A stretch of 64,000 bases of DNA from Hydrogenophaga flava NBRC 102514 (GCF_001571145.1 NZ_BCTF01000014.1:62001-126000), one strand, 5' to 3'; positions 18,558 to 27,668 are shown, counted from the stretch's first letter. The notes: a model not told the origin generated them from the sequence alone. Program-made: numbers and translations.

Positions 18558-20453
18558 ATGAGCAAACTGCTGTCCACCATCGAATCCCCGGCCGACCTGC
18601 GGCGCCTGTCCCGCGCACAGCTGCGCCCCCTGGCCGACGAGCTGCGTGAGCACGTGCTGCAGAGCGTCTCGAAAACCGGCGGGCACCTCAGTTCCAACCT
18701 GGGCACGGTGGAGCTCACGGTGGCGCTGCACTACGTCTTTAACACGCCGGAAGACCGGCTGGTCTGGGACGTGGGCCACCAGACCTACCCGCACAAGATC
18801 CTGACCGGCCGGCGCGACCGCATGCACTCGTTGCGCCAGCTGGGCGGCATCAGCGGTTTTCCGCGCCGCGACGAGAGCGAGTACGACACCTTCGGCACCG
18901 CCCATTCGTCCACCAGCATCTCGGCGGCGCTGGGCATGGCACTGGCCGCCAAGATGAAAGGCGAGAGCCGCCACGCGGTGGCCATCATTGGCGACGGCGC
19001 CATGACCGCGGGCATGGCCTTCGAGGCGCTGAACAACGCCGGTGTCGAACACGGCCGCCTGCTGGTGATCCTCAACGACAACGACATGTCGATCTCGCCG
19101 CCGGTGGGCGCGCTCAACCGTTATCTGGCACAGCTCATGAGTGGCCAGTTCTACGCGGCCGCCAAGAACGTGGGCAAGACCGTGCTCAAGGGCGCACCGC
19201 CGTTGTTCGAGCTGGCCAAGCGGCTGGAAGAGCACGCCAAAGGCATGGTGGTGCCGGCCACGCTGTTCGAGAAGTTCGGCTTCAACTACGTCGGCCCCAT
19301 CGACGGGCACGACCTGGACTCGCTCATCCCCACGCTGGAGAACGTGCGGCATCTGCTGGACAACGGTGCGGGGCCGCAGTTCCTCCACGTGGTCACCAAG
19401 AAGGGCCAGGGCTACAAGCTGGCCGAGGCCGACCCGGTGGCCTACCACGGTCCCGGCAAGTTCGATCCCGCCGTCGGCCTGGTCAAGCCGTCCACGCCGC
19501 CCAAACCCACCTTCACCCAGGTCTTCGGCCAGTGGCTGTGCGACATGGCCGCTGCCGATCCCAAGCTGGTGGGCATCACCCCGGCCATGCGCGAAGGCTC
19601 GGGCATGGTGGAGTTCCACCAGAAGTTTCCGGGCCGCTACTTCGACGTCGGCATCGCCGAGCAGCACGCGGTGACCTTTGCCGCCGGGCTGGCCTGCGAA
19701 GGCATGAAGCCGGTGGTTGCGATCTACTCCACCTTCCTGCAGCGGGGCTACGACCAGCTCATCCACGACGTGGCGCTGCAGAAACTGCCCATGGTGTTCG
19801 CACTGGACCGCGCGGGCCTGGTGGGTGCCGATGGCGCGACCCACGCCGGTGCCTACGACATCGCCTACCTGCGCTGCATCCCCAACATGTCGATCGCCTG
19901 CCCATCGGACGAGGCGGAAACGCGCCAGCTGCTCTCGACAGCCCACCAACAGGACCACCCCGTGGCGGTGCGGTACCCGCGCGGTGCCGGCGTGGGCGCG
20001 GCGGTGCCGGCCAGTCTGGACGGGCTGCCCTTTGGTAAGGGCGAGGTCCGGCGTCGTGGCCACGGTGTGGCCATCCTGGCCTTCGGCACCTTGCTGCATC
20101 CTGCGCTCGCCGCTGCCGAGGCGCTCGGCGCCAGCGTCGCCAATATGCGCTGGGCCAAGCCGCTGGACCTCGACCTGCTGCGCGAGATGGCCCGCAGCCA
20201 CCAGGCCCTGGTCACGCTGGAAGAGGGCTGTGTGATGGGTGGGGCTGGCAGTGCCGTGCTGGAAGCCCTGCAGGCCGAGGGCCTGTCGATGCCGGTGCTG
20301 CAGCTGGGGCTGCCCGACGAGTTCATCGAGCACGGCGACCCCGCCAAGCTGCTGGCCAATGTGGGGCTGGACGCCGCCGGCATCGAGTCGTCCATCCGGC
20401 GGCGCTTTTCCGACCTGCTTGGTGGCTCCGCTGCTCTCAAGGCCGCCGCCTGA
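18558..20453 (+). CDS. dxs: 1-deoxy-D-xylulose-5-phosphate synthase
   Basis: A 631-residue thiamine-diphosphate enzyme and first step of the MEP isoprenoid pathway; it joins pyruvate and glyceraldehyde 3-phosphate. Visible are [15 protein letters not shown], the TPP/Mg motif [18 protein letters not shown], and [17 protein letters not shown] in the pyrimidine domain. The C-terminal transketolase domain follows. Length is normal for the family. Pathway partner ispA lies directly upstream, so precursor synthesis and prenyl chain formation are coexpressed. Confidence 0.97.
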   Translation: MSKLLSTIESPADLRRLSRAQLRPLADELREHVLQSVSKTGGHLSSNLGTVELTVALHYVFNTPEDRLVWDVGHQTYPHKILTGRRDRMHSLRQLGGISGFPRRDESEYDTFGTAHSSTSISAALGMALAAKMKGESRHAVAIIGDGAMTAGMAFEALNNAGVEHGRLLVILNDNDMSISPPVGALNRYLAQLMSGQFYAAAKNVGKTVLKGAPPLFELAKRLEEHAKGMVVPATLFEKFGFNYVGPIDGHDLDSLIPTLENVRHLLDNGAGPQFLHVVTKKGQGYKLAEADPVAYHGPGKFDPAVGLVKPSTPPKPTFTQVFGQWLCDMAAADPKLVGITPAMREGSGMVEFHQKFPGRYFDVGIAEQHAVTFAAGLACEGMKPVVAIYSTFLQRGYDQLIHDVALQKLPMVFALDRAGLVGADGATHAGAYDIAYLRCIPNMSIACPSDEAETRQLLSTAHQQDHPVAVRYPRGAGVGAAVPASLDGLPFGKGEVRRRGHGVAILAFGTLLHPALAAAEALGASVANMRWAKPLDLDLLREMARSHQALVTLEEGCVMGGAGSAVLEALQAEGLSMPVLQLGLPDEFIEHGDPAKLLANVGLDAAGIESSIRRRFSDLLGGSAALKAAA

Positions 20454-20604
20454 GCGATCGCATTGAAGGAATTTCACGGCTTGTTTGAGGCGTTTCGCAT
20501 CGCTGCCCGCTTTGGGTGCAGCAAGCTTGCAAAAGCCTGAAGGCGTTCACATTCCTGCTCTGATTTCGAGGGAAAACCCCCAAGGATGGGGGGGGGCGCC
20601 TTCC

Positions 20605-20610
20605 TACAAT
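20605..20610 (+). promoter_or_regulatory. probable -10 element for the TRAP transporter operon
   Basis: TACAAT lies 69 bp before the dctP start, just after a run of nine G (20588-20596). No clear -35 is present. The gap 20454-20679 holds no gene. Confidence 0.4.
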
Positions 20611-20679
20611 GGCCCGGACTGCAGAAGTCCCCGACCCCTTCCGGGCGGGCATGAAGTACCAACCACGGAGTCATACAAC

Positions 20680-21759
20680 ATGGATCGTCGTTCCATCCTC
20701 AAGCACGCCGGTATCGCCGGTGTGCTGGCCGCAGGAGCAGCCCCCGCTGTGCACGCACAGGCCGCCATCCGCTGGCGCCTGGCCTCCAGCTTCCCCAAGG
20801 CGCTGGACACCATCTACGGTGCCGCCGAAGTGTTCGCGGAAAAAGTCAGCGCGATGTCCGGCGGCAAGTTCGTCGTCTCCGTGCACCCGGCTGGTGAACT
20901 GATGCCTGCGTTCGGCATCGTGGACGGTGTGCAGCAAGGCACCGTCGAAGCCGGTCACACCGCCCCCTACTACTACTTCGGCAAGGACGACACCTTTGCC
21001 ATGGGCACGGCCATCCCGTTTGGCCTGAACAGCCGCCAGCTGACCGCCTGGTACTTCGACGGCAACGGCATGAAGCTGTTCCGCGAGTTCTACGACAAGT
21101 ACAACATCATCAACTTCCCCGGCGGCAACACCGGTGCCCAGATGGGCGGCTGGTACCGCAAGGAAGTCAAGACCGTGGCCGACATCAAGGGCCTGAAGAT
21201 GCGCATCGGCGGTTTTGCCGGCAAGGTGCTGACCCGCATGGGCGGCGTGCCGCAGAACATTCCCGGCGGCGAGATCTACCAGGCGCTGGAAAAGGGCACC
21301 ATCGACGCGACCGAATGGGTCGGTCCGTACGACGACGAGAAGCTGGGCTTCTTCAAGGTTGCCAAGAACTACTACTACCCAGGCTGGTGGGAAGGCGGCG
21401 CCCAGCTCGACTTCTACATCAACAAGGCGGCCTTCAACGCCCTGTCGAAGGAGAACCAGGCCATTGTCGAGGCCGCAACGGCCTACGCCCACACCGAGAT
21501 GCAGGCCCGCTACGACGCCCGCAACCCGCAGGCGATCAAGCGTCTGGTGGCCAACGGCGCCAAGGTGCTGCCGTTCCCCAAGGCCGTCATGGACGAGGCC
21601 TTCAAGCAGTCGATGTCGCTCTACACCGAGCTGAACGATACCAACCCGGCCTGGAAGAAGATCTACGCCGACTACTCGGCCTTCCGCAAGGACGCCAACG
21701 TGTGGTTCCGCTTCACCGAGGCCAACTTCGACAGCTTCATGCAGCGCCAGAAGCTGTAA
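20680..21759 (+). CDS. dctP: TRAP transporter solute-binding protein (DctP type)
   Basis: A 359-residue periplasmic binding protein. DRRSILK at residues 2-8 and a hydrophobic stretch ending AVHAQ form a twin-arginine signal. The mature part has the family signatures GGNTGAQMGGWY and LKMRIGGFAGKVLTRMGGVPQNIPGGEIYQALE split across the hinge, with the conserved Arg of the RIGG motif that binds the substrate carboxylate. The EWVGPYDDEKLGF block resembles 2-oxo acid or lactate binders of the TakP group, but that substrate is inference. A terminator follows the gene, so it is probably made in excess over the permease. Confidence 0.9.
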   Translation: MDRRSILKHAGIAGVLAAGAAPAVHAQAAIRWRLASSFPKALDTIYGAAEVFAEKVSAMSGGKFVVSVHPAGELMPAFGIVDGVQQGTVEAGHTAPYYYFGKDDTFAMGTAIPFGLNSRQLTAWYFDGNGMKLFREFYDKYNIINFPGGNTGAQMGGWYRKEVKTVADIKGLKMRIGGFAGKVLTRMGGVPQNIPGGEIYQALEKGTIDATEWVGPYDDEKLGFFKVAKNYYYPGWWEGGAQLDFYINKAAFNALSKENQAIVEAATAYAHTEMQARYDARNPQAIKRLVANGAKVLPFPKAVMDEAFKQSMSLYTELNDTNPAWKKIYADYSAFRKDANVWFRFTEANFDSFMQRQKL

Positions 21760-21782
21760 GCCTCACGGACTTCCCGCAAAAG

Positions 21783-21807
21783 AACCCCGTCTCCACGGGG
21801 TTTTTTT
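21783..21807 (+). terminator. intrinsic terminator between dctP and dctQ
   Basis: AACCCCGT, loop CTCC, ACGGGGTT running into a seven-T tract. It lies inside the TRAP operon, so partial readthrough would give more binding protein than permease. Confidence 0.8.
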
Positions 21808-21875
21808 GCGTGGAGGGTACCCTGACATTTTTCTGAATTCCTCGCGACTGCACCCTTCTTCCCAAGGGGATCTTC

Positions 21876-22475
21876 ATGTCATTCCTCCTCACGCTCTCCC
21901 GCCTGATCGACGCGCTGACCGAGCGCATCGGCAAGCTCGCCATGTGGTGCATCCTGGCGACCACCATGATCAGCGCCGGCAACGCCATCGTGCGCAAGAT
22001 CTTCGACACCAGCTCCAACGCCTTCCTGGAAATCCAGTGGTACCTGTTTGCAGCGGTGTTCATGCTCGGCAGCGGCTACGCCTTCCTGCGCAACGCCCAT
22101 GTGCGCATCGACTTCATCTCGTCGAAGTTCAGCGCCCGCGGCCGCAACTGGGTGGATGTGATCGGCATCATCGTCTTCGTGTTTCCGCTGTGCTACATGA
22201 TGGCCACCCTGGGCTGGCCGCTGTTCATGAACGCCTACGAATCCAAGGAGATGTCGTCCAACGCGGGCGGCCTGATCCGCTGGCCGGTGTTCGCACTGAT
22301 CCCGGCCGGTTTTGCCCTGCTCGCCTTGCAGAGCGTGAGCGAACTCATCAAGCGCATCGCCTTCCTGACTGGCAACGGTCCGGACGTGCTGGCCCATGAA
22401 GGTCCGAGCGAAGAAGAACTCCTGGCCCAGCAACTGCTGGAAGAAGAGCAGCAGCGCCTGAAAGCCGCGCAATAA
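21876..22475 (+). CDS. dctQ: TRAP transporter small permease subunit
   Basis: A 199-residue small membrane subunit with four hydrophobic segments between about 20 and 165. EIQWYLFAAVFMLGSGYAFLRNAHVRIDF is split here by topology: the EIQWYLF and GYAFLRNAHVRID motifs are typical of DctQ. The last 40 residues form an acidic, Glu/Gln-rich cytosolic tail not usual in DctQ. AAGGGGA precedes the start. dctM begins 17 bp downstream. Confidence 0.9.
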   Translation: MSFLLTLSRLIDALTERIGKLAMWCILATTMISAGNAIVRKIFDTSSNAFLEIQWYLFAAVFMLGSGYAFLRNAHVRIDFISSKFSARGRNWVDVIGIIVFVFPLCYMMATLGWPLFMNAYESKEMSSNAGGLIRWPVFALIPAGFALLALQSVSELIKRIAFLTGNGPDVLAHEGPSEEELLAQQLLEEEQQRLKAAQ

Positions 22476-22492
22476 GAGGCGAGCGAACCATC

Positions 22493-24319
22493 ATGGAATT
22501 CATTGCATCCAACTTTGTGCCCATCATGTTCACCGGCTTGCTGGTGTTCCTGCTCATGGGCTTCCCGGTGGCGTTCTCTCTGGCCGCCACCGGCCTCTTC
22601 TTCGGCTTCATAGGCATGGAAGTCGGGTTGTTCCCGTCCAACCTGTTCCAGGCCCTGCCGCTGCGGGTGTTCGGCATCATGCAGAACGACACGCTGCTGG
22701 CCATTCCGTTCTTCACCTTCATGGGCATCATCCTGGAGCGAAGCCGGATGGCCGAGGACCTGCTGGAAACCGTGGCCCAGGTGTTTGGCCCCGTGCGCGG
22801 TGGTCTGGCCGTGGCCGTGATCCTGGTGGGCGCTCTGCTGGCCGCCACCACCGGCGTGGTCGCTGCGGCCGTGATCTCGATGGGCCTGATCTCGCTGCCC
22901 ATCATGCTGCGCTACGGCTACAACCGGACGATCGCCACCGGCACCATCACCGCCTCGGGCACGCTGGCGCAGGCGATTCCGCCGTCGCTGGTGCTGATCG
23001 TGCTGGCCGACCAGCTCGGCCGCTCGGTGGGTGACATGTACGCCGGTGGCCTGCTGCCCGGCCTGATGCTGGTGGGCCTGTATCTGGCCTTCATCGCTGC
23101 CGTGGCCATCTTCAAGCCCGACTGGGTGCCGGCGCTCCCTCAAGAGGCGCGCATCTACCGTGAACCCAACGGCGCGAGCGGCCACCGTTCGCTGCTGGTG
23201 CTGCTGGCAATCTGCGGCGTGGCTGGCTACATCTGGGCCCAGAACCACAACGCCATCATCAACCCGATGATCGGGCGCGAAATGGAGGCCGCAGGCGACG
23301 AGGTGGTCATCATGTCCATCACCGTGGCCTCGCTGCTGGCACTGGTCCTGGCCATCGTCAACCGCGTCACCCGCATGGGCCTGCTGTCCCGCCTGGCCGA
23401 GCAGGTCACCTTCGTGCTGATCCCTCCGCTGGTGCTGATCTTCCTGGTGCTGGGCACCATCTTCCTGGGCATTGCAACGCCCACCGAAGGCGGCGCCATG
23501 GGTGCCCTGGGCGCGCTGATCATGGCGGCTTCTCGCAAGCGCCTGAGCTTCGATCTGATGCGGCAGGCCGGCGAGAACACGACCAAGCTGGCGATCTTCG
23601 TGCTGTCGATCCTGATCGGCTCCACCGTGTTCAGCTTCACCTTCAATGCTGCCGATGGCCACATCTGGGTCGAGCACCTGTTCGACAAGCTGCCGGGCGG
23701 TGCGCTGGGCTTCCTGATCATCGTGAACCTGCTGGTCTTCGTGCTGGGCATGTTCATCGACTTCTTCGAGATCGCCTTCATCGTGGTCCCGATGCTCGCG
23801 CCGGTGGCGGCCAAGGTGCTGCCGGAGCTGCTGCCCGAAGGTGCGCCGCCGGAGATGGCGCTGATCTGGTTCGGCATCATCCTCGCGATGAACCTGCAGA
23901 CATCGTTCCTCACGCCGCCCTTCGGCTTCGCGCTGTTCTATCTGCGCTCGGTGGCCGCCCGCAACGACTACACCGACCATGTCACCAAGCAGCGCATCCC
24001 CGCGGTGACCACGGCGCAGATCTACAAGGGCTCCATCGCCTTCATCATCCTGCAGCTGATCATGGTGTCGGTCGTCATTGCCTACCCGAAGCTGGTGATC
24101 GGCAACATCGAGGCCGCCGCCAAGGTGGACGACGCGACCGTGACCGACATGCTCAACAACATGCCGGGCCTCGAACAGGAAGAGGAACAGGACCCGACCC
24201 AGGGCATGGAGGGTGCCGAACAGCCTGCCGAAGGCGATGCGGCCGCACCCGCCGAAGAGGAGGTCGATCCTGCCAAGGCGCTGGAAGACGAACTCAAGAG
24301 CGAGAAGAAGGGGCAGTGA
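22493..24319 (+). CDS. dctM: TRAP transporter large permease subunit, long form
   Basis: A 608-residue DctM-type permease, much longer than the common 425-440. It has the conserved N-terminal segment ([17 protein letters not shown]) and the channel signatures [14 protein letters not shown] and [17 protein letters not shown]. An extra central region of about 90 residues (about 220-310) adds membrane helices. The end, about 560-608, is a Glu/Ala/Pro-rich acidic tail. It is expected to import an organic acid by Na+ coupling together with DctP and DctQ. dut follows 23 bp later. Confidence 0.92.
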   Translation: MEFIASNFVPIMFTGLLVFLLMGFPVAFSLAATGLFFGFIGMEVGLFPSNLFQALPLRVFGIMQNDTLLAIPFFTFMGIILERSRMAEDLLETVAQVFGPVRGGLAVAVILVGALLAATTGVVAAAVISMGLISLPIMLRYGYNRTIATGTITASGTLAQAIPPSLVLIVLADQLGRSVGDMYAGGLLPGLMLVGLYLAFIAAVAIFKPDWVPALPQEARIYREPNGASGHRSLLVLLAICGVAGYIWAQNHNAIINPMIGREMEAAGDEVVIMSITVASLLALVLAIVNRVTRMGLLSRLAEQVTFVLIPPLVLIFLVLGTIFLGIATPTEGGAMGALGALIMAASRKRLSFDLMRQAGENTTKLAIFVLSILIGSTVFSFTFNAADGHIWVEHLFDKLPGGALGFLIIVNLLVFVLGMFIDFFEIAFIVVPMLAPVAAKVLPELLPEGAPPEMALIWFGIILAMNLQTSFLTPPFGFALFYLRSVAARNDYTDHVTKQRIPAVTTAQIYKGSIAFIILQLIMVSVVIAYPKLVIGNIEAAAKVDDATVTDMLNNMPGLEQEEEQDPTQGMEGAEQPAEGDAAAPAEEEVDPAKALEDELKSEKKGQ

Positions 24320-24342
24320 GCCCCTTCAGCGGAACCCGAAAC

Positions 24343-24792
24343 ATGCAGATTGATGTCAAGGTGCTGGATCCGCGCATGGCGGACCAGCTTCCCTCCTACG
24401 CAACGGCCGGCAGCGCAGGCCTGGATCTGCGCGCCTGCCTGGACGCGCCGCTGACCCTGGCGCCCAACGCCTGGCAGCTGGTGCCGACCGGGCTGGCGAT
24501 CCACCTCGCCGACCCGGGCTACGCGGCCATGATCCTGCCCCGGTCGGGGCTGGGCCACAAGCACGGCATCGTGCTGGGCAACCTGGTCGGACTGATCGAC
24601 AGCGACTACCAGGGGCAGCTGATGGTGAGCGCCTGGAACCGCAGCGACGTGGCCTTCACCATCGAACCCATGGAACGCATTGCGCAGATGGTCATCGTGC
24701 CGGTGGTGCAGGCCCGCTTCAATGTGGTGAGTGATTTCGCCGAGGCCAGCGAACGCGGCGCAGGCGGCTACGGATCGACAGGGCGGGGCTGA
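24343..24792 (+). CDS. dut: deoxyuridine 5'-triphosphate nucleotidohydrolase
   Basis: A 149-residue trimeric dUTPase with all five motifs: [26 protein letters not shown] with the catalytic Asp, ERIAQMV, and [11 protein letters not shown] at the C-terminus. It hydrolyses dUTP to dUMP and diphosphate. The ATG at 24343 is chosen over a GTG at 24316 because family members begin at this point. A GC-rich inverted repeat without a T tract lies at 24797-24814, between this gene and the convergent slyD-like gene. Confidence 0.96.
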   Translation: MQIDVKVLDPRMADQLPSYATAGSAGLDLRACLDAPLTLAPNAWQLVPTGLAIHLADPGYAAMILPRSGLGHKHGIVLGNLVGLIDSDYQGQLMVSAWNRSDVAFTIEPMERIAQMVIVPVVQARFNVVSDFAEASERGAGGYGSTGRG

Positions 24793-24819
24793 CAGGCGCA
24801 GCCCGCGCGCTGCGTCAGT

Positions 24820-25359
24820 TCAGTGCAGGGTGGGCGCCTGAGGTGGTTCGTCGCCGGAACCTGAGGAGTCCACCTGCATCCGGAAGAAGCCGGTGCCCAG
24901 CGTGCCCCGGCCGATTTCGCTGACCTCGGCCTCGCGCACGTCGTGCACTTTCAGCAGGATGCGCAGTGCGATGCCCGCCAGCGGGTGGTTGCCGTCCATG
25001 ACCACGTGGTCCGGGTAGATGTCGCTGACGAAGAACAGACGGTCTTTGGGGGCAGCGGCACTGCAACCCTCCGGCAGCCCCTCGAAGCCCATGCCTTCTT
25101 CCAGATGTTCCGGAAACAGGTGGCGCGGCTCCAGGAACAGCAGCCGGTCGTCGTAGTCACCGAATGCGTCGTGCGGCTCCAGCTGCAGTTCCAGCGAGTC
25201 GCCGGCCTCATGGCCCTGGAGCGCTTTCTCCAGGCTGGCCAGCAGATCGTTGCCACCCACCAGGAACTCGACTGGCTCGTCGAGTGCATCGAGTTCTTCG
25301 CCCAGCGTGTCCTTGAGTGTCCAGGTCAGCGCGACCACACATTGTTCGGTGATTTTCAT
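24820..25359 (-). CDS. SlyD-type FKBP peptidyl-prolyl cis-trans isomerase
   Basis: A 179-residue FKBP protein of the SlyD class. The FKBP parts flank an insert-in-flap chaperone domain (about 65-125), and DGNHPLAGIALRI near 130-142 is the SlyD signature. The His/Cys-rich nickel-binding tail of E. coli SlyD is absent; the C-terminus is Ser/Gly/Pro-rich. It assists folding of proline-limited proteins in the cytosol. The ATG at 25359 has no Shine-Dalgarno and follows GACAAT by six bases. It is divergent from the roxA-like gene across 14 bp. Confidence 0.85.
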   Translation of the reverse strand: MKITEQCVVALTWTLKDTLGEELDALDEPVEFLVGGNDLLASLEKALQGHEAGDSLELQLEPHDAFGDYDDRLLFLEPRHLFPEHLEEGMGFEGLPEGCSAAAPKDRLFFVSDIYPDHVVMDGNHPLAGIALRILLKVHDVREAEVSEIGRGTLGTGFFRMQVDSSGSGDEPPQAPTLH

Positions 25360-25361
25360 CC

Positions 25362-25371
25362 GACAATTGTC
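25362..25371. promoter_or_regulatory. palindromic -10 element shared by two divergent genes
   Basis: The 10-bp palindrome GACAATTGTC gives GACAAT on each strand, each exactly six bases before an ATG (25374 on plus, 25359 on minus). Neither start has a Shine-Dalgarno sequence. The arrangement predicts two leaderless transcripts from one symmetric element. Confidence 0.5.
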
Positions 25372-25373
25372 CC

Positions 25374-26546
25374 ATGACACCACACACCGATTCCATCGCA
25401 GGCGCGCCTTCCGTGGACCTGCCGGCGCAGATGCTGGGGGGCATGACGCCGGCCCGGTTCATGCAACGCTACTGGCAGAAAAAGCCCTTGCTGATCCGCA
25501 ACGCCTTCCCCGGCTTTCAGCCCCTGCTCACGCGTCCCGAGCTATTTGCTCTGGCGGCGCAGGAATCGGTCGAGTCCCGCCTGATTGTGCACAAGCCGGC
25601 CGGGTGGCAACTCCGGCACGGCCCCTTTGCCCGGACCGCCTTTCCGCCGCTCAAGCAGAAGCGCTGGACCCTGCTCGTGCAGGGGGTGGACCTTCACATG
25701 GACGCGGCGCACGAGCTGCTGGGCAGGTTCCGTTTTGTGCCCGACGCGCGCCTGGACGACCTGATGATTTCCTGGGCCAGCGATGGGGGGGGTGTAGGGC
25801 CCCATTTCGACAGCTACGACGTGTTCCTGCTGCAGTCCAGCGGCCAGCGTCTCTGGCGCATCGGAAGGCAGAAAGACCTGTCGCTGGAGCCGGGTGTGCC
25901 GCTCAAGATACTGAGCAACTTCGAACCCGAGCAGGAGCACCTGCTCAACCCCGGCGACATGTTGTACCTGCCACCGCGCTGGGCGCACGATGGCATCGCT
26001 GTGGGTGACGACTGCATGACCTACTCGGTGGGGTTCCGCGTGCCCCCGCGCGGAGGGCTTGCCGGCGAGCTGCTCCAGCGCATGGCCGATGAGTTTGAAG
26101 ACAGCACGCTGTACCGCGACCCCGGGCAGGAGGCCACCGACCACCCGGCCGCGATGCCGCTTTCGCTGGAGGCCTTTGCGGTCGATGCCCTGCAGCGCAT
26201 GCTGGCTGATCGGACCTCGCTGGCCTGCGCCCTTGGCGAGGTGATGACCGAGCCCAAACCCCGTGTGTGGTTCGAGGAGCCCGCAGGCCCATGGCAGCCA
26301 GGGTCGGCGTTGCGCCTGGATCGGCGCACCCGCATGATGTACGACGCAAGGCACCTGTTCATCAATGGCGAGAGCTTTCGTGCCGGCGGCACCGACGCCC
26401 GCCTCATGCGTACCCTGGCCGATGAGCGTCGCCTGGATGCCGCCAGGGTGCGCCGCGCCAGTGCCGACGCTCAGGCCCTGTTGCTGGACTGGTTCGAGGC
26501 CGGCTGGCTCCATGCGGAATCCACGGCAGGTGGCGAAAAGGACTGA
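25374..26546 (+). CDS. roxA: cupin/JmjC protein, probable ribosomal protein L16 arginine hydroxylase
   Basis: A 390-residue protein like YcfD/RoxA, an Fe(II)/2-oxoglutarate oxygenase that hydroxylates an Arg of ribosomal protein L16. The N-terminal FMQRYWQKKPLLIRNAFPGF is typical. The iron-binding HxD is in GPHFDSYDVFLLQ and the distal His is in LPPRWAHDG. The C-terminal half holds the dimerisation and winged-helix regions. An eight-G run (25785-25792) lies just before HxD but is in frame. A later ATG at 25431 is possible; the first is used because of the -10 spacing. The next gene starts 3 bp after the stop. Confidence 0.85.
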   Translation: MTPHTDSIAGAPSVDLPAQMLGGMTPARFMQRYWQKKPLLIRNAFPGFQPLLTRPELFALAAQESVESRLIVHKPAGWQLRHGPFARTAFPPLKQKRWTLLVQGVDLHMDAAHELLGRFRFVPDARLDDLMISWASDGGGVGPHFDSYDVFLLQSSGQRLWRIGRQKDLSLEPGVPLKILSNFEPEQEHLLNPGDMLYLPPRWAHDGIAVGDDCMTYSVGFRVPPRGGLAGELLQRMADEFEDSTLYRDPGQEATDHPAAMPLSLEAFAVDALQRMLADRTSLACALGEVMTEPKPRVWFEEPAGPWQPGSALRLDRRTRMMYDARHLFINGESFRAGGTDARLMRTLADERRLDAARVRRASADAQALLLDWFEAGWLHAESTAGGEKD

Positions 26547-26549
26547 GAG

Positions 26550-27062
26550 ATGACACAGCAGCCGACACCGGACGATCTCCCGGCATTGCCGGAAGGGCGC
26601 ATTCAGGGGCGCCGCGAGTTTGCGGATCTGGTGCGGCTGGCGCTGCAGACCGCCGCCCGCGATGGCTGGCCCCAGATCGTGCTCAGTGATCCTGATTTCG
26701 CCGACTGGCCTCTGGGAGAAAGGGTGGTCATTGACGCCCTCAATGACTGGGCTGGTCGCGGCAGAAAGATCCAGTTGATGGCCGCGGACTTTGACCGGCT
26801 GCGCGAGCTGCATCCAAGACTCGTGCAATGGCGAACGACCTGGTCACACATCGTCGAAGCCCACGCATGTCGCTCGGTGGCGGGGGGCGAACTGCCCAGT
26901 GCGATTTGGTCGCAGGACTGGACCATGGAGCGCTTGGACATCGGCCGCTGCCTGATGGTGGCCAGCCGGCGGCCGGAGCGCCGAACGTTGCTCCAGGAAC
27001 AGCTGCAGGCCTGCTGGCAGCAGGGCAGCCCTTCATTTCCTGCGACGGTTCTCGGGTTGTGA
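26550..27062 (+). CDS. conserved hypothetical protein downstream of roxA
   Basis: A 170-residue soluble protein that I do not recognise as a characterised family. It is rich in Trp (about nine), has no signal peptide or membrane segment, and contains GWPQIVLSDPDFADWPLGER and IQLMAADFDRLRELHP. The ATG is 3 bp after the roxA stop, so the two are surely cotranscribed and may work together. The short alpha/beta pattern with Asp-rich turns could be a nucleotide- or protein-binding fold, but nothing in the sequence fixes a function. Confidence 0.75.
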   Translation: MTQQPTPDDLPALPEGRIQGRREFADLVRLALQTAARDGWPQIVLSDPDFADWPLGERVVIDALNDWAGRGRKIQLMAADFDRLRELHPRLVQWRTTWSHIVEAHACRSVAGGELPSAIWSQDWTMERLDIGRCLMVASRRPERRTLLQEQLQACWQQGSPSFPATVLGL

Positions 27063-27099
27063 CAAGAGCCCCAACGGCGTGTGTTTTTGCAACGCCAAC

Positions 27100-27123
27100 T
27101 GTCAACAAAAGAAAAAGTTGACA
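27100..27123. promoter_or_regulatory. inverted repeat overlapping a consensus -35
   Basis: TGTCAAC and GTTGACA form a perfect 7-bp inverted repeat around ten A/G-rich bases. The right arm contains TTGACA (27118-27123), a perfect -35. With TGCAAT at 27140-27145 the spacer is 16 bp. The repeat could be an operator. Confidence 0.45.
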
Positions 27124-27151
27124 AGGGTAAATACGGGTGTGCAATTCAGGC

Positions 27152-27235
27152 GTATGATTCCGCACCAGATCGCAATCGTTAATAGCGGTAAGCGACTGGG
27201 TCAGCCAAGCCCGGATCATCGATTCGGGTTTTTTT
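27152..27235 (+). ncRNA. candidate small RNA or attenuated leader
   Basis: A promoter (TTGACA, 16 bp, TGCAAT) and an intrinsic terminator enclose about 84 bases with no reading frame. TATGAT at 27153-27158 is an alternative -10 without a clear -35, and would give a transcript of about 70 bases. A weak 5' hairpin pairs TCGTT with AGCGA. It could be a free small RNA or the prematurely ended leader of the lipoprotein gene 49 bp downstream. I do not recognise a known RNA family. Confidence 0.4.
27210..27235 (+). terminator. intrinsic terminator upstream of the Ala-rich lipoprotein gene
   Basis: CCCGGATC, loop ATC, GATTCGGG (8 bp with one G-U pair) followed by seven T. It ends transcription from the roxA operon or the candidate small RNA. 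Confidence 0.8.
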
Positions 27236-27283
27236 ATGGTTGATTCAATGTTTTTGTTCTCATCCACATCCTGAGGAATCACC

Positions 27284-27628
27284 ATGAAAAAGACCGTTCT
27301 GCTGGCCAGCCTGCTCGCCGCCATCGCCCTCACCGCTTGCGGCAAGAAGGAAGAAGCCGCTGCTCCTGCTGCTGCTCCCGCCGTTGAAGCTGCCAAGGAC
27401 GCCGCTGGCGCCGCTGTCGACGCCGCCAAGGATGCTGGCGCTGCTGCTGCCAACGCTGGCGCCGCCGCTGGTGCTGCTGCTGCCGACGCCGCTGGTGCCG
27501 CTGCCGATGCCGCCAAGGACGCAGCTGGCGCCGCCGCCGACGCTGCCAAGGCTGGCGCTGACGCTGCCAAGGAAGCTGCCGACAAGGCCGCTGAAGCTGC
27601 CAAGGCTGCTGCCAAGCCCGCTCAGTAA
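27284..27628 (+). CDS. Ala-rich repetitive lipoprotein
   Basis: A 114-residue protein. Residues 1-19 are a lipoprotein signal ending LTAC, so Cys19 should be lipidated. The rest is more than half Ala with regularly spaced Asp and Lys, repeating AADAAKDAAGA-like units, and is predicted to form a long amphipathic helix. Composition recalls LEA-like or Lpp-like helical proteins, but I cannot assign a family. TGAGGA lies just before the ATG. It has a strong bidirectional terminator behind it and a terminator in front, so it is an isolated gene, probably highly expressed given its preferred codons (GCC, GCT, AAG). Confidence 0.8.
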   Translation: MKKTVLLASLLAAIALTACGKKEEAAAPAAAPAVEAAKDAAGAAVDAAKDAGAAAANAGAAAGAAAADAAGAAADAAKDAAGAAADAAKAGADAAKEAADKAAEAAKAAAKPAQ

Positions 27629-27668
27629 TTGCCCAGTTGGTTCGGACTCAGGTCCGAATCTTCCGGTC

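Noticed and set aside
24797..24814. Hairpin CGCAGC/GCTGCG between dut and the slyD-like gene as a terminator
   Set aside because: The stem is perfect but there is no T tract on either strand.
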